64,000 bases of DNA from an uncultured Clostridia bacterium (GCA_934778215.1 CAKVOE010000002.1:1-64000); one strand, 5' to 3'. Positions 44,646 to 54,806 are shown, numbered from the stretch's first letter. Numbers and translations are program-made. The notes: generated by a model not told the origin, from the sequence alone.

Positions 44646-44846
44646 TAGTTTTTGTAACAAACATTTAATCTTTTTTTGAAAATTTTTATTAAATTTGTAC
44701 ATTTTGCACTAAAACCATATTCTTTTTGTTACCAAACAATTTAAAATTAGATGCAATTATTAGTATAATCTAATTGTTCCCAAATTTCAACCGCTTGTAA
44801 CACTTTTAATTATTTTTTGAAAAATATTTATTCCTTGAATATTTAT

Positions 44847-44875
44847 TTGTCAAAAAATTAAGACTTTGCTAAAAT
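44847..44875 (+). promoter_or_regulatory. SigmaA promoter of glpK
   Basis: TTGTCA (44847-44852), 17-bp spacer, TAAAAT (44870-44875) preceded by TGC, i.e. an extended -10. The leader is about 20 bases. Confidence 0.75.
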
Positions 44876-44902
44876 AAAAGAAAAAAACCAAAGGATTGCA
44901 AT

Positions 44903-46402
44903 ATGAAAAGATATTTATTAAGCATAGATGAAGGCACCACCAGTGAAAGAGTAATTTTGTATGATTGCTCAAAACGCAAAATTGTGGACACTCACCACCT
45001 TCCTATTTCGACCTCTTACCCACATAGTGGCTGGGTAGAGCAAGGCGCCGAACAAATTTGGGAAAGCGTAAGAACCAGTTTGTTATATCTTGTAAAAAAA
45101 CATAAACTATCCGCACAAAACACTCATGGTATTTGCATTACAAACCAGCGTGAGGCCGTTTGCAGTTGGGATAATTTAGGAAACTCTATAGCCCCTGTTA
45201 TTAGTTGGCAGTGCAAAAGAACGAGCGACCTATGCGAAAAAATGAGTGCCGACAAAAAACACTTTTTAAAGCAAAAAACGGGCTTAATATTAGATAGTTA
45301 CTTTTCTGCTAGCAAAATTAAATGGCTTCTAGAAAACGATAGCAACATCGCCTCAGCAAACCAATTAAAGCAACTACATTTCGGCACCATAGATAGTTTC
45401 CTAATTTACAAACTAAGTGGCGGAAAGGTTTATGCAACTGATAGCACAAATGCTTCTAGAACCATGCTTGTAAACTTGGAAAATCCGTTTGAATACGACC
45501 CTGAACTTCTTTCATTTTGGAAATTAAATAACACCTACCTACCAAAAATTTTAAATAGCATTGACAATTTTGGAGTAGAGGTCGAAACGGGTGAAAATTT
45601 GCCAATTATTGCAGTTATTGGCGACCAGCAATCTAGCCTTGTAGGACAAGGCTGTACCACCAAAAACCTAGCAAAAATGACCTTTGGCACGGGCGGATTT
45701 TTGCTTGTAAATACCGGTAAAACCATAGTTTTAGAAAATGACGATCTTCTAAACACCGTTGCGTATTCTATTAATGGCAAAACAACCTACGCTGTAGAAG
45801 GCAGTATATTTAATTGTGGAAGTGCGGTAAATTACATAAAAAATGTGCTAAATCTTTTTGAAGATTATGCAAAATTAGATAAAATATGCAACAAATCAAA
45901 AACCAATGGACTTGTTATGATTCCTACTTTTACGGGGATTGGAGCACCCTTTTGGAATGGCGATTTGCGTGCAAGCATAATAAATTTGAACTTTGACTCT
46001 TCTCGTTCTGATATAACCAAAGCCACCATAGAAAGTTTTGCTTTTATGCTAGAAGAAATTTTGTCTAACCTAAGAGCAAAAGGTATAAAAATTAAAGAAC
46101 TTCATGTAGATGGCGGAGTTAGCAAAACCGATTACCTTTTAAAATTGATTGCTTCTACCTCAAATCTTACAGTTTTAAGAACAAAAGAAAGCGAAAGTAC
46201 CGCAATTGGTGCTATTAACTTGGGATTACTGGCATCTGGCGTGGTAGACAGTTTGGATACATTAAGCGAAAACACACAAATTTCTAAGGTTTTTACGCCC
46301 GAAAAGGAATTGGCGGTATATGCAAAACAATCTTATGAAAAGTGGCATAACGAATTTTTGATTCAGTTAAACAAAGTAAACTCCGTTAAAAACAATCGCT
46401 AA
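44903..46402 (+). CDS. glpK: Glycerol kinase (FGGY family)
   Basis: 499 residues, normal for GlpK. Makes glycerol 3-phosphate from glycerol and ATP. The phosphate loop reads DEGTTSER (usual DQGTTSSR). Glycerol contacts are kept: NQRE, the Tyr in DSYFSASK, GDQQSSL with the catalytic Asp, and Phe in FGTGGF. FTGIGAPFWN and DGGVSKTDYLL match the second half. AAAGG precedes the start. It stands alone on the plus strand with no glpF or glpD near, so regulation by glycerol is not evident. Other FGGY sugars are less likely given the conserved glycerol contacts. Confidence 0.85.
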   Translation: MKRYLLSIDEGTTSERVILYDCSKRKIVDTHHLPISTSYPHSGWVEQGAEQIWESVRTSLLYLVKKHKLSAQNTHGICITNQREAVCSWDNLGNSIAPVISWQCKRTSDLCEKMSADKKHFLKQKTGLILDSYFSASKIKWLLENDSNIASANQLKQLHFGTIDSFLIYKLSGGKVYATDSTNASRTMLVNLENPFEYDPELLSFWKLNNTYLPKILNSIDNFGVEVETGENLPIIAVIGDQQSSLVGQGCTTKNLAKMTFGTGGFLLVNTGKTIVLENDDLLNTVAYSINGKTTYAVEGSIFNCGSAVNYIKNVLNLFEDYAKLDKICNKSKTNGLVMIPTFTGIGAPFWNGDLRASIINLNFDSSRSDITKATIESFAFMLEEILSNLRAKGIKIKELHVDGGVSKTDYLLKLIASTSNLTVLRTKESESTAIGAINLGLLASGVVDSLDTLSENTQISKVFTPEKELAVYAKQSYEKWHNEFLIQLNKVNSVKNNR

Positions 46403-46838
46403 TTTTTAAATAAAAATCAATTAAACCCCTTTATATTACGGGGGTACAACTATATTTTTAAAACAACTATTTAAAAACACTTTGTCACTTTTAAGCCTAT
46501 ACTGCACTAATAACAAAATTATATTCAAAGTTAATTATATCCCTCCTTTACCTTCTAATTTACACCTTAAATTTTTAGCCCTTTTAAAATTTTGTTTTGG
46601 AATAAATTGATACGCAATACATAATACTCTGTCTGTCATAGTACATTAGTTTTTAAGCATTGTAGAGTACTACTTCACACATAGCACCTACCCCATTCAA
46701 TACAAAGTTTATATTTGTAGAGCCGACAAAAAAATTACAAAATTACAAAAAATTCTATCTGATATTTTACAGATAGAATTTTTGGTTTAATAAAATTTGT
46801 ATTTTATTAAGTGATAGTTTTTGAATTTTGTTTGACGA
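46403..46838. other. Gene-free interval after glpK
   Basis: 436 bases between convergent genes. It contains a weak CCCC/GGGG hairpin near 46426-46444 and the strong terminator at 46746-46784. No gene seen. Confidence 0.5.
46746..46784 (-). terminator. Terminator between glpK and the SPOCS gene
   Basis: Arms AAAATTCTATCTG and CAGATAGAATTTT (13 bp) around an eight-base loop, with A run on one side and T run on the other; usable in both directions. Confidence 0.85.
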
Positions 46839-48341
46839 TTAAATTTGTGGTGCTTTCTTTTTGTATAGCACAACCCGTTCAATAGGCTGACCATCTACTA
46901 TTTCTGGATTTTGTGACAACACGCAATCGGGCGTTACCGCCAAGCGTTTTGCAATGTCAAACACCCTTTCATTTGGCTCCGGTTTATAAATAAATATGCT
47001 ATATTCACTTGGCTCTACATCGCCCACTTCTTCTATTTCGTTTACAAAATATTCAGTTTTGCAACTTTTGGTGTTTAATTGAACATCAATATTATAATTT
47101 ATGGCAATTTCTTGACCTGCCTTGTTTTTTATAGACTGACAATTTGCTTCCACAATGTAGTCATAATCTAAGTTTTCGGCATCAGATACACCGCCAACCG
47201 TAGTTTTAAACTCGCTTTCTACAACGGTGTTAAAAATGTCGTCATTATCATAGTTTTTGCCTATTACATTTTGAGTAATTGTACCAGTTATTACAACATT
47301 TCCATCTACCACCGCAGTACTATCCACTCTAACATAATTAGACCCAACAAACAATACTTCATCTATTCTTTTTGCACTTGCCATATTTTTTACAACATTT
47401 AACGAGTCTGTTGCCGTAATAACCTTTTTGTAATTAGAACACATCACCGTTTCGGTACTAAGATTTAATTTTTTTGTAACCGAATAGGCATCTTTAATTA
47501 CATCAATTTTTTGCCTTTCGTAACCCCAAATTGCGACAGCCACCGTAGTCGACACATTTACAACCGTTTTGGCGTCAGCATTAACCGTTGTTTCAAACTT
47601 GTTACTATTTATTGCACACCTTACCGTGCAAGGCGTTTCTGTGGTGCAGTTTAACAACGAAATTTCTTCGGTTATATCACTTCGCTTTTGAACTTTTTTG
47701 ATAACACCGTCTACACTATAAACTATATCTCTTACAATTTCGGCATCTATCGTTACATAATTACCGTTTGGGGTAACCTTATTAATTGACAAATTAGAGT
47801 ACACCGCTATCATCTCGGCACCTTGATCAAGTTCTACTGTTTCCGATTGGTCAATCTGAGAGTTGTTAAAACATAACAACGAATCTACACAAATTTCTTC
47901 GGTTAGTTCGGTCAAGTTATTAGAATTTGGTTCTATGTAGTTTACATTTTCTTGACAAACACCATAAATTTCTAAATCCATACAAATGGTGCAATCAACA
48001 AAAACCGATGTTTCTTTGCGTGCTTTTATGTTTTTTACCTTAGGAATAACCACAATTGCATCGGCGTCCATAATTTGAATTTTCTCTGCAAAATCCACCA
48101 TTGCCACATTGCTATGTACATTTTTTTCAGCATCAACAAAAACGCTTGTAAGATGTACCCTGCCAGCAATGTCTAGCATTTCGTTGATTTTTTCGACCTG
48201 CAATATTTCGCAAGTTGCGTAATTGTCCAAAACTTTATCTATTTGAACGCCTTCTACTGCACTATAATTGCAGTCTACCTTTGTTTCGACTACTTTTAGT
48301 AATCCACCATTCGACACCTTCTTTGAAGTCGTAGTTGCCAT
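46839..48341 (-). CDS. SPOCS (DUF3794) and LysM-domain protein
   Basis: 500 residues. Repeated SPOCS (DUF3794) units: an N-terminal one, a central one near VTPNGNYVTIDAEIVRDIVY and a third near VDGNVVITGTITQNVIG. The C-terminal LysM domain is visible as YKPEPNERVFDIAKRLAVTPDCVLSQNPEI-type sequence. SPOCS-LysM proteins are spore-coat or peptidoglycan-binding proteins such as SafA relatives. No signal peptide, as usual for mother-cell-made coat proteins. AAGGAGG precedes ATG 48341. Confidence 0.87.
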   Translation of the reverse strand: MATTTSKKVSNGGLLKVVETKVDCNYSAVEGVQIDKVLDNYATCEILQVEKINEMLDIAGRVHLTSVFVDAEKNVHSNVAMVDFAEKIQIMDADAIVVIPKVKNIKARKETSVFVDCTICMDLEIYGVCQENVNYIEPNSNNLTELTEEICVDSLLCFNNSQIDQSETVELDQGAEMIAVYSNLSINKVTPNGNYVTIDAEIVRDIVYSVDGVIKKVQKRSDITEEISLLNCTTETPCTVRCAINSNKFETTVNADAKTVVNVSTTVAVAIWGYERQKIDVIKDAYSVTKKLNLSTETVMCSNYKKVITATDSLNVVKNMASAKRIDEVLFVGSNYVRVDSTAVVDGNVVITGTITQNVIGKNYDNDDIFNTVVESEFKTTVGGVSDAENLDYDYIVEANCQSIKNKAGQEIAINYNIDVQLNTKSCKTEYFVNEIEEVGDVEPSEYSIFIYKPEPNERVFDIAKRLAVTPDCVLSQNPEIVDGQPIERVVLYKKKAPQI

Positions 48342-48415
48342 AAAGTCCTCCTTAATTCAAAAACTATTAGGTTACTACATTGTATAAAAAAGATGCGTGG
48401 TTTATGACTAAAAAA

Positions 48416-48655
48416 TTATTTATCCTTAATTTTGACATCACCGCAAAGAACATCGCTATAACTAAAACTTTGGCTATTTTGGTTTTCTGGACTTTTGATT
48501 GCGACTGTAAAAACACTTGGGTAAACCTTTTCTATAACGCCGACATATTTTTCGATGCGTTTTCTACCCCTGTTTACTTCCATATTTACATCTTTACCTT
48601 GCATTTTTTTGATTTTTTCAATAATTTCATTAAGTGATAGGGTTGCTTTTCTCAT
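48416..48655 (-). CDS. veg: Veg family protein
   Basis: 79 residues. Opening LSLNEIIEKIKKMQGKDVNMEVNRGRKR and VYPSVFTV with FSYSDVLCGDV match Veg (DUF1021), a small abundant protein of Firmicutes linked in Bacillus subtilis to biofilm gene expression. AGGAG precedes ATG 48655. Confidence 0.9.
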   Translation of the reverse strand: MRKATLSLNEIIEKIKKMQGKDVNMEVNRGRKRIEKYVGVIEKVYPSVFTVAIKSPENQNSQSFSYSDVLCGDVKIKDK

Positions 48656-48742
48656 AATTCTCTCCTTTTATAAATAATTGACATTATTGCCAAAAATAAT
48701 CAAAGGGAGCAATTTTAAAAACTAATTAATTTTTATATTATC

Positions 48743-48863
48743 GGAAGTTGAGTCGGAGAGTTTACTCTCCAGCGAGACTGATGGTTATTCAAATTGGAAG
48801 TGCAAAGCACTGCTTTGCGAGTGCGTTAGCACAAATTTTGAACTTGTTTCAAAATTTACTTCC
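48743..48863. repeat. Cloverleaf-like structured intergenic element
   Basis: Closing stem GGAAGT (48796-48801) / ACTTCC (48858-48863) encloses three adjacent hairpins: GCAAAGC-ACT-GCTTTGC (48802-48818), GTGC-GTTA-GCAC (48821-48832) and AAATTTTGAA-CTTGT-TTCAAAATTT (48833-48857). Another hairpin GGAGAG/CTCTCC (48755-48770) and a second GGAAGT (48743-48748) precede it. The arms are perfect. It lies between veg and vanW and could be a small RNA or a palindromic mobile element. Confidence 0.55.
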
Positions 48864-48907
48864 TATAATTTATATTTTTACCATAAATATTTTACACTGC
48901 CAATTCT

Positions 48908-50020
48908 CTAAGCCGTTTTTTTTGACTGGTTATAATAGGTGCAATTTCGTAAGTTTTTGGTTTTTACAAGTTTACCATCTTTAAAATATTCAAGACTTGT
49001 AGAATACTTACTTGCAACAAGCGGATTGCTTTCACAATCAAAATCTACACTTTCACTTATTCTTTTTATAGTGAAATCGTTTTTTGCACCATATATTCGC
49101 ACACCGCACTCTAATTTGTTGCAAAATGTAGCAATAACCAATCTTTCGTTTGTGGTGTTTTTAAAAACCAAATCACTACTACCAGTCGCAACCATAGCGT
49201 CAAACCCGCCCAAAACATATCCCACCTTTAAACTGTGTGGACTAGACCGCAAAACCTCTACATCTGCAAGCAAAAGCGCATTGTATAATGTAGTTGACGC
49301 CTGACAAACACCCCCGCCGTAATCGTCCACATACTTGCCATTTATTATAACTTTTGCAAGAGTGTAACCTTTTTCTTTTGTAGTTTCGCCAACAATTTTG
49401 TTAAATGAAACTGTTTCGTTTGGTTCAATAATCATTCCGTCAAACTGTTTTAGTGCGACTCCAATGTTATTTATTCTACCCTCTTGATGCACTCCGGTTA
49501 TGGGTGTTTCAAACGCCGACCGCAAATTTCTAATTTTAATATTGTCCTCTTTTTTTATGCTTGCTGGCAATTTTTTTAACTTTGCAAACACATTGTTTTC
49601 GCCCTCTGCTACACCATCAATCAATTCTTTAAAAAGCGTTTCTTCTACCAAACCCTGCCCATCTATGTCGCCCAATATTTCTAAAACGCCATTTTTGGTG
49701 CTAAATTTTGAGTTCGTTGGCTGAATATTTGTTTTTTTCTTTAATTCTTCAAGTTTTAATGAAAAGTTATCAAATAAATATTCGCATATAGTTTTGTCGT
49801 CAAACCCCATTTCTCTCAACTTGTTTACTAGGATTGCATTGGGCTGATATTTTAAATTACGATAATTTAACCATAAGCAATCATTTGCACCATAACAAAC
49901 CCCCATTTGCTTGCAAAAATAACGATTTGCTTCGCATTTTGAAACGCAATTACCACCCCCACCAAAAGAGAGTAGTAAAATATTTAAAATTAAAAATAAT
50001 GGCAGAACAATTTTCTTCAT
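48908..50020 (-). CDS. VanW-like protein with signal peptide
   Basis: 370 residues. An N-terminal hydrophobic segment (IVLPLFLILNILLLSFGGG) then a Cys-rich start. The VanW domain is seen at ~185-330: NETVSFNKIVGETTKEKGY, the motif GGGVCQASTTLYNA and PHSLKVGYVLGG. VanW proteins are exported cell-wall proteins of unclear role in many Firmicutes. AAG-type site is weak before ATG 50020. It has no association with van resistance genes here. Confidence 0.85.
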   Translation of the reverse strand: MKKIVLPLFLILNILLLSFGGGGNCVSKCEANRYFCKQMGVCYGANDCLWLNYRNLKYQPNAILVNKLREMGFDDKTICEYLFDNFSLKLEELKKKTNIQPTNSKFSTKNGVLEILGDIDGQGLVEETLFKELIDGVAEGENNVFAKLKKLPASIKKEDNIKIRNLRSAFETPITGVHQEGRINNIGVALKQFDGMIIEPNETVSFNKIVGETTKEKGYTLAKVIINGKYVDDYGGGVCQASTTLYNALLLADVEVLRSSPHSLKVGYVLGGFDAMVATGSSDLVFKNTTNERLVIATFCNKLECGVRIYGAKNDFTIKRISESVDFDCESNPLVASKYSTSLEYFKDGKLVKTKNLRNCTYYNQSKKTA

Positions 50021-50055
50021 ACCATTATTTTTTCATTTTGGCTTCTTTTTATGTA

Positions 50056-50775
50056 TTAACCAATATTTTTATTATAATCATTTAACTCTTTAATTTTTTG
50101 TTTTAACCGCTCGTCTAAAAGTGAATTATTGTGTGAATTAATTTTTTGTAAACACTCCAATAACCTGTCACTATTTAATTTGTATACATTTTCAAAATTT
50201 TTGAGCATTTTTTTAATAGTTTCTTCATCCATTGCAAATTGTAACCTTTCTGCAAGTTCTATCCCTCGTAAAATTCGCTCTGGGTCGACACTAAGAGAAC
50301 TACGCCCCAAAACCATTATATCCCTTATAATTCCTTGTGTTATGTCTGACATACCACCTGCAAAATCGTATACTTTATGGGTTTGTGGGTCATAGTATAT
50401 TGCATTAATGGTATAATCTCTTCGGGCAAAATCTTCTTCAATTTTTTCGGTAAACTGTACCATTGTTGGGTTATGTAAAAAATTGCTTGCATAATACTCC
50501 ACACGCATTCTTGCATATTCTAAACAAAATCCGCTAAAAAAGATTATCTTTACAACTTGCAATTTTTTGTTTTTTATTTCCATTTTGCAATTGTTTGATT
50601 CACAAAATAATTTAATATCATCAATAGACAATGTTCCTGCACTGTCTATGTCGCCAACACTTCTTCCCAAAATGCTATCTCGCACAAACCCGCCCACAAG
50701 CAAGAACAACTTTTCTTTTAATTTTGCAAAGCGTGCTAGCGACTTAACTTCTTCTCTTATGTAAAATTTTACCAA
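50056..50775 (-). CDS. tRNA nucleotidyltransferase/poly(A) polymerase family protein, short form
   Basis: 239 residues; the family is usually 400-480. The head domain is intact: LVGGFVRDSILG (28-39), catalytic GDIDSAG (41-47), FARRDYTINAI and VDPERILRGIEL. The C-terminal body and tail domains found in CCA-adding enzymes are missing. Since tRNA-Asn here encodes its CCA, this could be a repair or poly(A) enzyme. Its start overlaps tilS by 7 bp. Confidence 0.85.
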   Translation of the reverse strand: MVKFYIREEVKSLARFAKLKEKLFLLVGGFVRDSILGRSVGDIDSAGTLSIDDIKLFCESNNCKMEIKNKKLQVVKIIFFSGFCLEYARMRVEYYASNFLHNPTMVQFTEKIEEDFARRDYTINAIYYDPQTHKVYDFAGGMSDITQGIIRDIMVLGRSSLSVDPERILRGIELAERLQFAMDEETIKKMLKNFENVYKLNSDRLLECLQKINSHNNSLLDERLKQKIKELNDYNKNIG

Positions 50776-52094
50776 ATTTTAACCACCCTTTTACTATTTT
50801 CTAGCACACCAACCATACTAGATATTTCAACCCCATACACAACCAAGCACTTTGAGCCATACATTAGCAATGGCAACTTGTTTCTTGTGGTGCTATCTAC
50901 CTTTTTATCCACCAAAAATTGCTTTAATTTTCGGTTTTTACCATCAAACTTTAATATACTATCCCCCTCTTCTAGCATTCGCCAATAAGCACCCTTTGGC
51001 ACCCTATCGGGGTCTATATATAGTCCATCGCCAAACTTAATCTCACTTTTTGGTATTTGTTGCACCGAAATCACATAATCATTAAACTTTGTTTTACCCA
51101 ACTTAAATTCTGCCTTAAAATCTATATTTTTTATGCTGTCTTCAAAAATTATAGATACTCCAACATACTTTCTTATAGCAATTACGCCGTTTGGCAAGTT
51201 TACGCTTTTGCCCACCTGTTTATTAAATAAGTCTGCAATCATTTTTATGTGTTTTTCTTCTATATCTACGCTGGCGTTTATAGTTTTAAGCGCTTTAATA
51301 ATAACTCTAAACTTTAAACAGTTATTAACGCTTGCAACCTCGTCCAAAATCTCAACTCCGCCATTTACCTTTTTTATCCAAGACCTCTTAATTAGGCTGT
51401 CCAAAAAGTCGTTTTCTTCTTGCACCTTTTTAGAAAGTTTATAAAGGTTTTCGCATAATTTAGGATAAACCGAAAGCATAGGCTCAACCACATTTTTACG
51501 AACAAAATTTCGTGTATAGTCTACACAACTATTAGTAGAATCATCTACAAACGAAAGCCCGTTTGCCCTAATATATTGCAAAATGTCTGCCTTTGTTACA
51601 CACAAAAGTGGTCTTATATAATCACCTGAGCGTTCGGTCATTCCTACAATTCCGTTTAAGCCAGAACCACGCCCAATGTGCATCAAAATGGTTTCGGCTT
51701 GGTCTTGCAAATGATGAGCAAGAGCAATAGAATTTAGCCCCATTTCTTTTTTAACGCTTTGAAAACAGTTATATCTTAAAATTCTTGCACCTTCTTCTAG
51801 TGTATACTTATTTTGCTTTGCAAAAAGTGGTGCATTTACGCTTTTTACAACCAAATCTACCCCAATTTGTTTGCAAAAGTTTTCGGCAAAGACTTGGTCA
51901 CGCATTGCCTCCTCGCCCCTAATTTGATGATTTATATGAATTGCTACCACTCTAAAACCCATTTGCTTTGAGATATTTTTCAAGGCAAACAACAGTGCAA
52001 CAGAGTCACTGCCTCCGCTAAACCCTACGCCAACTTTGTCGCCACTTTTAATTAGATTATATTCATTAATATTTTTTAAAACAATGTTTTCCAT
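50769..52094 (-). CDS. tilS: tRNA(Ile)-lysidine synthase
   Basis: TilS modifies the CAU anticodon of tRNA-Ile with lysine, using ATP. 441 residues. The PP-loop motif FSGGSDSVAL (25-34) and HHLQDQAETILMH are diagnostic; the C-terminal domain (from ~300) includes LEEGDSILKFDGK. Overlaps the downstream nucleotidyltransferase gene by 7 bp. It lies downstream of spoIIE on the same strand, as in Bacillus where tilS is close to spoIIE and divIC. Confidence 0.94.
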   Translation of the reverse strand: MENIVLKNINEYNLIKSGDKVGVGFSGGSDSVALLFALKNISKQMGFRVVAIHINHQIRGEEAMRDQVFAENFCKQIGVDLVVKSVNAPLFAKQNKYTLEEGARILRYNCFQSVKKEMGLNSIALAHHLQDQAETILMHIGRGSGLNGIVGMTERSGDYIRPLLCVTKADILQYIRANGLSFVDDSTNSCVDYTRNFVRKNVVEPMLSVYPKLCENLYKLSKKVQEENDFLDSLIKRSWIKKVNGGVEILDEVASVNNCLKFRVIIKALKTINASVDIEEKHIKMIADLFNKQVGKSVNLPNGVIAIRKYVGVSIIFEDSIKNIDFKAEFKLGKTKFNDYVISVQQIPKSEIKFGDGLYIDPDRVPKGAYWRMLEEGDSILKFDGKNRKLKQFLVDKKVDSTTRNKLPLLMYGSKCLVVYGVEISSMVGVLENSKRVVKIW

Positions 52095-52145
52095 AATCGT
52101 ATTTTAATTCATTTTATGTTAATTTGCAAGAAAAATACAATTTGT

Positions 52146-54404
52146 TCAAAAAACTTTAAACACTTCTACTGTCAAATCGTCCAAAATTTTATCGCCCGAC
52201 CGCCTAACCGCCTCGCCTATTACGCTTTTTGCAATAATATCTACATTAGAAACGCACAAATTATTAATATACCCTGCAAAGTTATTTATATCGCCAAAAG
52301 CATCAAAAACCCCATCAGAAGTAAGCACCACTATGTCGCCATCTACCAACCTCTCCGACTCTACCGTTGCATTAATAAATTCACAAGCCCCCACAGGCAA
52401 AGCATTAGAAACAATTGCTTTAGTAGTGTTTGCTCGCTTAATAACCGTTGGGGTTGTACCGAGTTTTATAAAATCTGCATTGCCAGAATATGGGTCAAAC
52501 AAACACAAATCCATTGCACTAAAATTTTCGGAAGAGTTAAAAGACATAATTTGATTTACACTTTTAATTATTGTAGTACTATCTATTCCCGCCCTAAAAA
52601 ATTGCTCAATAAGTTCTACCGTTTTTTTGCTTGTTTTATGAGCGTTTTCGCCGTGACCCTTGCCGTCTGCAATAGATAGCAAATAACTTCCGCCAAACAC
52701 TTTGCTACAACTATGGCTATCTCCATTTTTTGTAGAACCTCCCGCACCAATTGTTTCAACAGCATAAAGAAAGGAATATTTGGGAGCATATTTTAATTCT
52801 GCAATCTGCCAACCACTGCTGATTGCAAACTTGTTGCTACTAATTATTAAATTATGCTTAAAATATTTACCTGCAACTTTTAAAAACTTGTCCTTATTTA
52901 TGCCAAGTTTTACCATAATAATGGCCTTTTTAAACTCTCCCTTTTCATCTAAAACAATTCTACAATCTTTGCTTTCTACAAACTCGTATGCAAGATAATT
53001 CATAAAGTCTTCTTCAAGCTTCCTGGACGCTCGCCTTTCGCCATCTATTGCACCGCTAAAACAATCTAGTGCGTTTGCAACGCTTTTAAATTGGTTACCT
53101 ATGGTAACTTTGTTTAAGTTTTGCTCTATCATTGCACTTTTTATGCCCTTAAATTTTTTGACTTGTGCATTAATTTCATTGGTTATTGCAGACCTAGATA
53201 TGCACGAATTAAAAACGCTAGGTAAATTAATATAATTAATTCCATTTTTTAAAATTGCCACATTAACAATTTCTTTTAACTCCTTTTGTACACCCTTTGT
53301 TTTGTAGCACTCGTTATATTTTACACACGACTTACATATATTTTGCGACACCTCATCTGTTAACGCATTTACGCTATTTTCTAACTTTTCAGTAGGCACA
53401 ACCATATCTTTGTACACCCTGTTTATTGAATTAAAAAGAGTAGAAAACACCGCCAATCTGCCCATTAGTTCGGCTCGTTCAAAATTTGCTAACTCGGTGC
53501 CGTTTTCTGCTAAATATTCAAACTTTTCGGTTAATTTTACTTTTACTTTTTTTGGAACAACCAAATAAATTGCCTGACCCACTAAAAGAGAAATTAAGCC
53601 CATTACCGAAAAGCCTTCTACCGTCTGCAACACCGCATTCGCCAAAAAATCTATTATTAACAACACTCCCATGCGTGTAACAGGTTTACTCCCTTTGCAC
53701 CCCGTTAAACCTATTGCCCACAACAAATAATTTAGCAAATACCCCGCAGACTTATTTATAGCAAGCCTACCGCACCCCGCAGACAATGCCACCACAAAAC
53801 TAAATAACGGATTTTGCAATTTTGTAAAAAACATTAACAAAGCCCCACAAAATACTCTGTCTAGCCCAAAATTTAGCCTATCTAATCGGTTTAAACCAAT
53901 AGATACAGCAAGACACACCACAAACATAGAAAACTTTTCGTCTAGCACAAACGCCGTTTTAAAGCCCCTAAATTTTATGGCAAGCAATAACCTATAATAC
54001 AAATAAAAACAGCACAGCGATAGCACGGCATTTATGCAATAATAAAGCACTTCCATTGACGAATTTGCATAAATAAAAATTTGCGGAATACTAGCAATTA
54101 CCACGCCCAAAATATAAGTAACTAACCAAAATTTGGGCTTCATAATCTTTTTTAGCACTTTTAGCAACAAACATATACTTATTGCAAACGCCACCACCAG
54201 CCCCGACCAAATAGTAAAATTTGCAAAAAATATACTTACCCCGGAAATTAGGGTATTAATTATGCCCATATTAAAAACCAGCCCAAGAGCAAACACCAAC
54301 GGAATTGCAAAAGGACTACTCTCTCCATAAAAGCAAGCCCGCCCCAAAACAAAAAAGAATGTAACTACACCAACAAATTTTAACAATTTAACAATTTTTT
54401 TCAT
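52146..54404 (-). CDS. spoIIE: Stage II sporulation protein E
   Basis: SpoIIE is the membrane PP2C phosphatase at the forespore septum that activates sigmaF by dephosphorylating SpoIIAA. About 752 residues from ATG 54404 (MKKIVKLLKF). A TTG at 54419 with AGAAGG at better spacing may be the true start, since ATG 54404 has none. The N-terminal ~300 residues contain about ten hydrophobic helices. The C-terminal PP2C domain has metal-binding LSIADGKGHGENAH and VLTSDGVFDAF. The presence of SpoIIE is strong evidence that the lineage makes spores. Confidence 0.93.
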   Translation of the reverse strand: MKKIVKLLKFVGVVTFFFVLGRACFYGESSPFAIPLVFALGLVFNMGIINTLISGVSIFFANFTIWSGLVVAFAISICLLLKVLKKIMKPKFWLVTYILGVVIASIPQIFIYANSSMEVLYYCINAVLSLCCFYLYYRLLLAIKFRGFKTAFVLDEKFSMFVVCLAVSIGLNRLDRLNFGLDRVFCGALLMFFTKLQNPLFSFVVALSAGCGRLAINKSAGYLLNYLLWAIGLTGCKGSKPVTRMGVLLIIDFLANAVLQTVEGFSVMGLISLLVGQAIYLVVPKKVKVKLTEKFEYLAENGTELANFERAELMGRLAVFSTLFNSINRVYKDMVVPTEKLENSVNALTDEVSQNICKSCVKYNECYKTKGVQKELKEIVNVAILKNGINYINLPSVFNSCISRSAITNEINAQVKKFKGIKSAMIEQNLNKVTIGNQFKSVANALDCFSGAIDGERRASRKLEEDFMNYLAYEFVESKDCRIVLDEKGEFKKAIIMVKLGINKDKFLKVAGKYFKHNLIISSNKFAISSGWQIAELKYAPKYSFLYAVETIGAGGSTKNGDSHSCSKVFGGSYLLSIADGKGHGENAHKTSKKTVELIEQFFRAGIDSTTIIKSVNQIMSFNSSENFSAMDLCLFDPYSGNADFIKLGTTPTVIKRANTTKAIVSNALPVGACEFINATVESERLVDGDIVVLTSDGVFDAFGDINNFAGYINNLCVSNVDIIAKSVIGEAVRRSGDKILDDLTVEVFKVF

Positions 54405-54524
54405 AAAATAAATATACAATAGCCTGCCTTCTTTTAAATAACTGATTTTTTCATTAATTTGGCAAATTTTGTAAATCATAAACTTGTAGACCACGGCATA
54501 TTTATTAGTAATAAAGGAGAAACT

Positions 54525-54800
54525 ATGGTAGCAAACACAACTTTAAACACAACCGCAGAACACAAAATAGAACTAAACGCCAGAAAAGAGTTAAAAATGA
54601 CGGGCGTAATAGAGGTTATTTTTGCAACGGCTAACGAAATTTTTGCAAAAACCGAATGCGGAAACATAAAAATATTTGGCAATAACCTAAAAGTAAAAAG
54701 CGTGTTAATTGCCGAAAAAATACTAGAAGCCGTTGGCGAGATTACAAAAATCGAGTATACAAGTGGCAAAAAATCTTTTATGCAAAAATTGTTTAAGTAG
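54525..54800 (+). CDS. yabP: Sporulation protein YabP
   Basis: About 91 residues from ATG 54525 (MVANTTLNTT), supported by AAAGGAG; the frame is open to 54459. Motifs HKIELNARKELKMTGVIEV and the beta end ILEAVGEITKIEYT fit the YabP/YqfC family, needed for spore cortex formation in Clostridia and bacilli. First gene of a plus-strand operon with yabQ and divIC. Confidence 0.88.
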   Translation: MVANTTLNTTAEHKIELNARKELKMTGVIEVIFATANEIFAKTECGNIKIFGNNLKVKSVLIAEKILEAVGEITKIEYTSGKKSFMQKLFK

Positions 54801-54806
54801 GTACAA

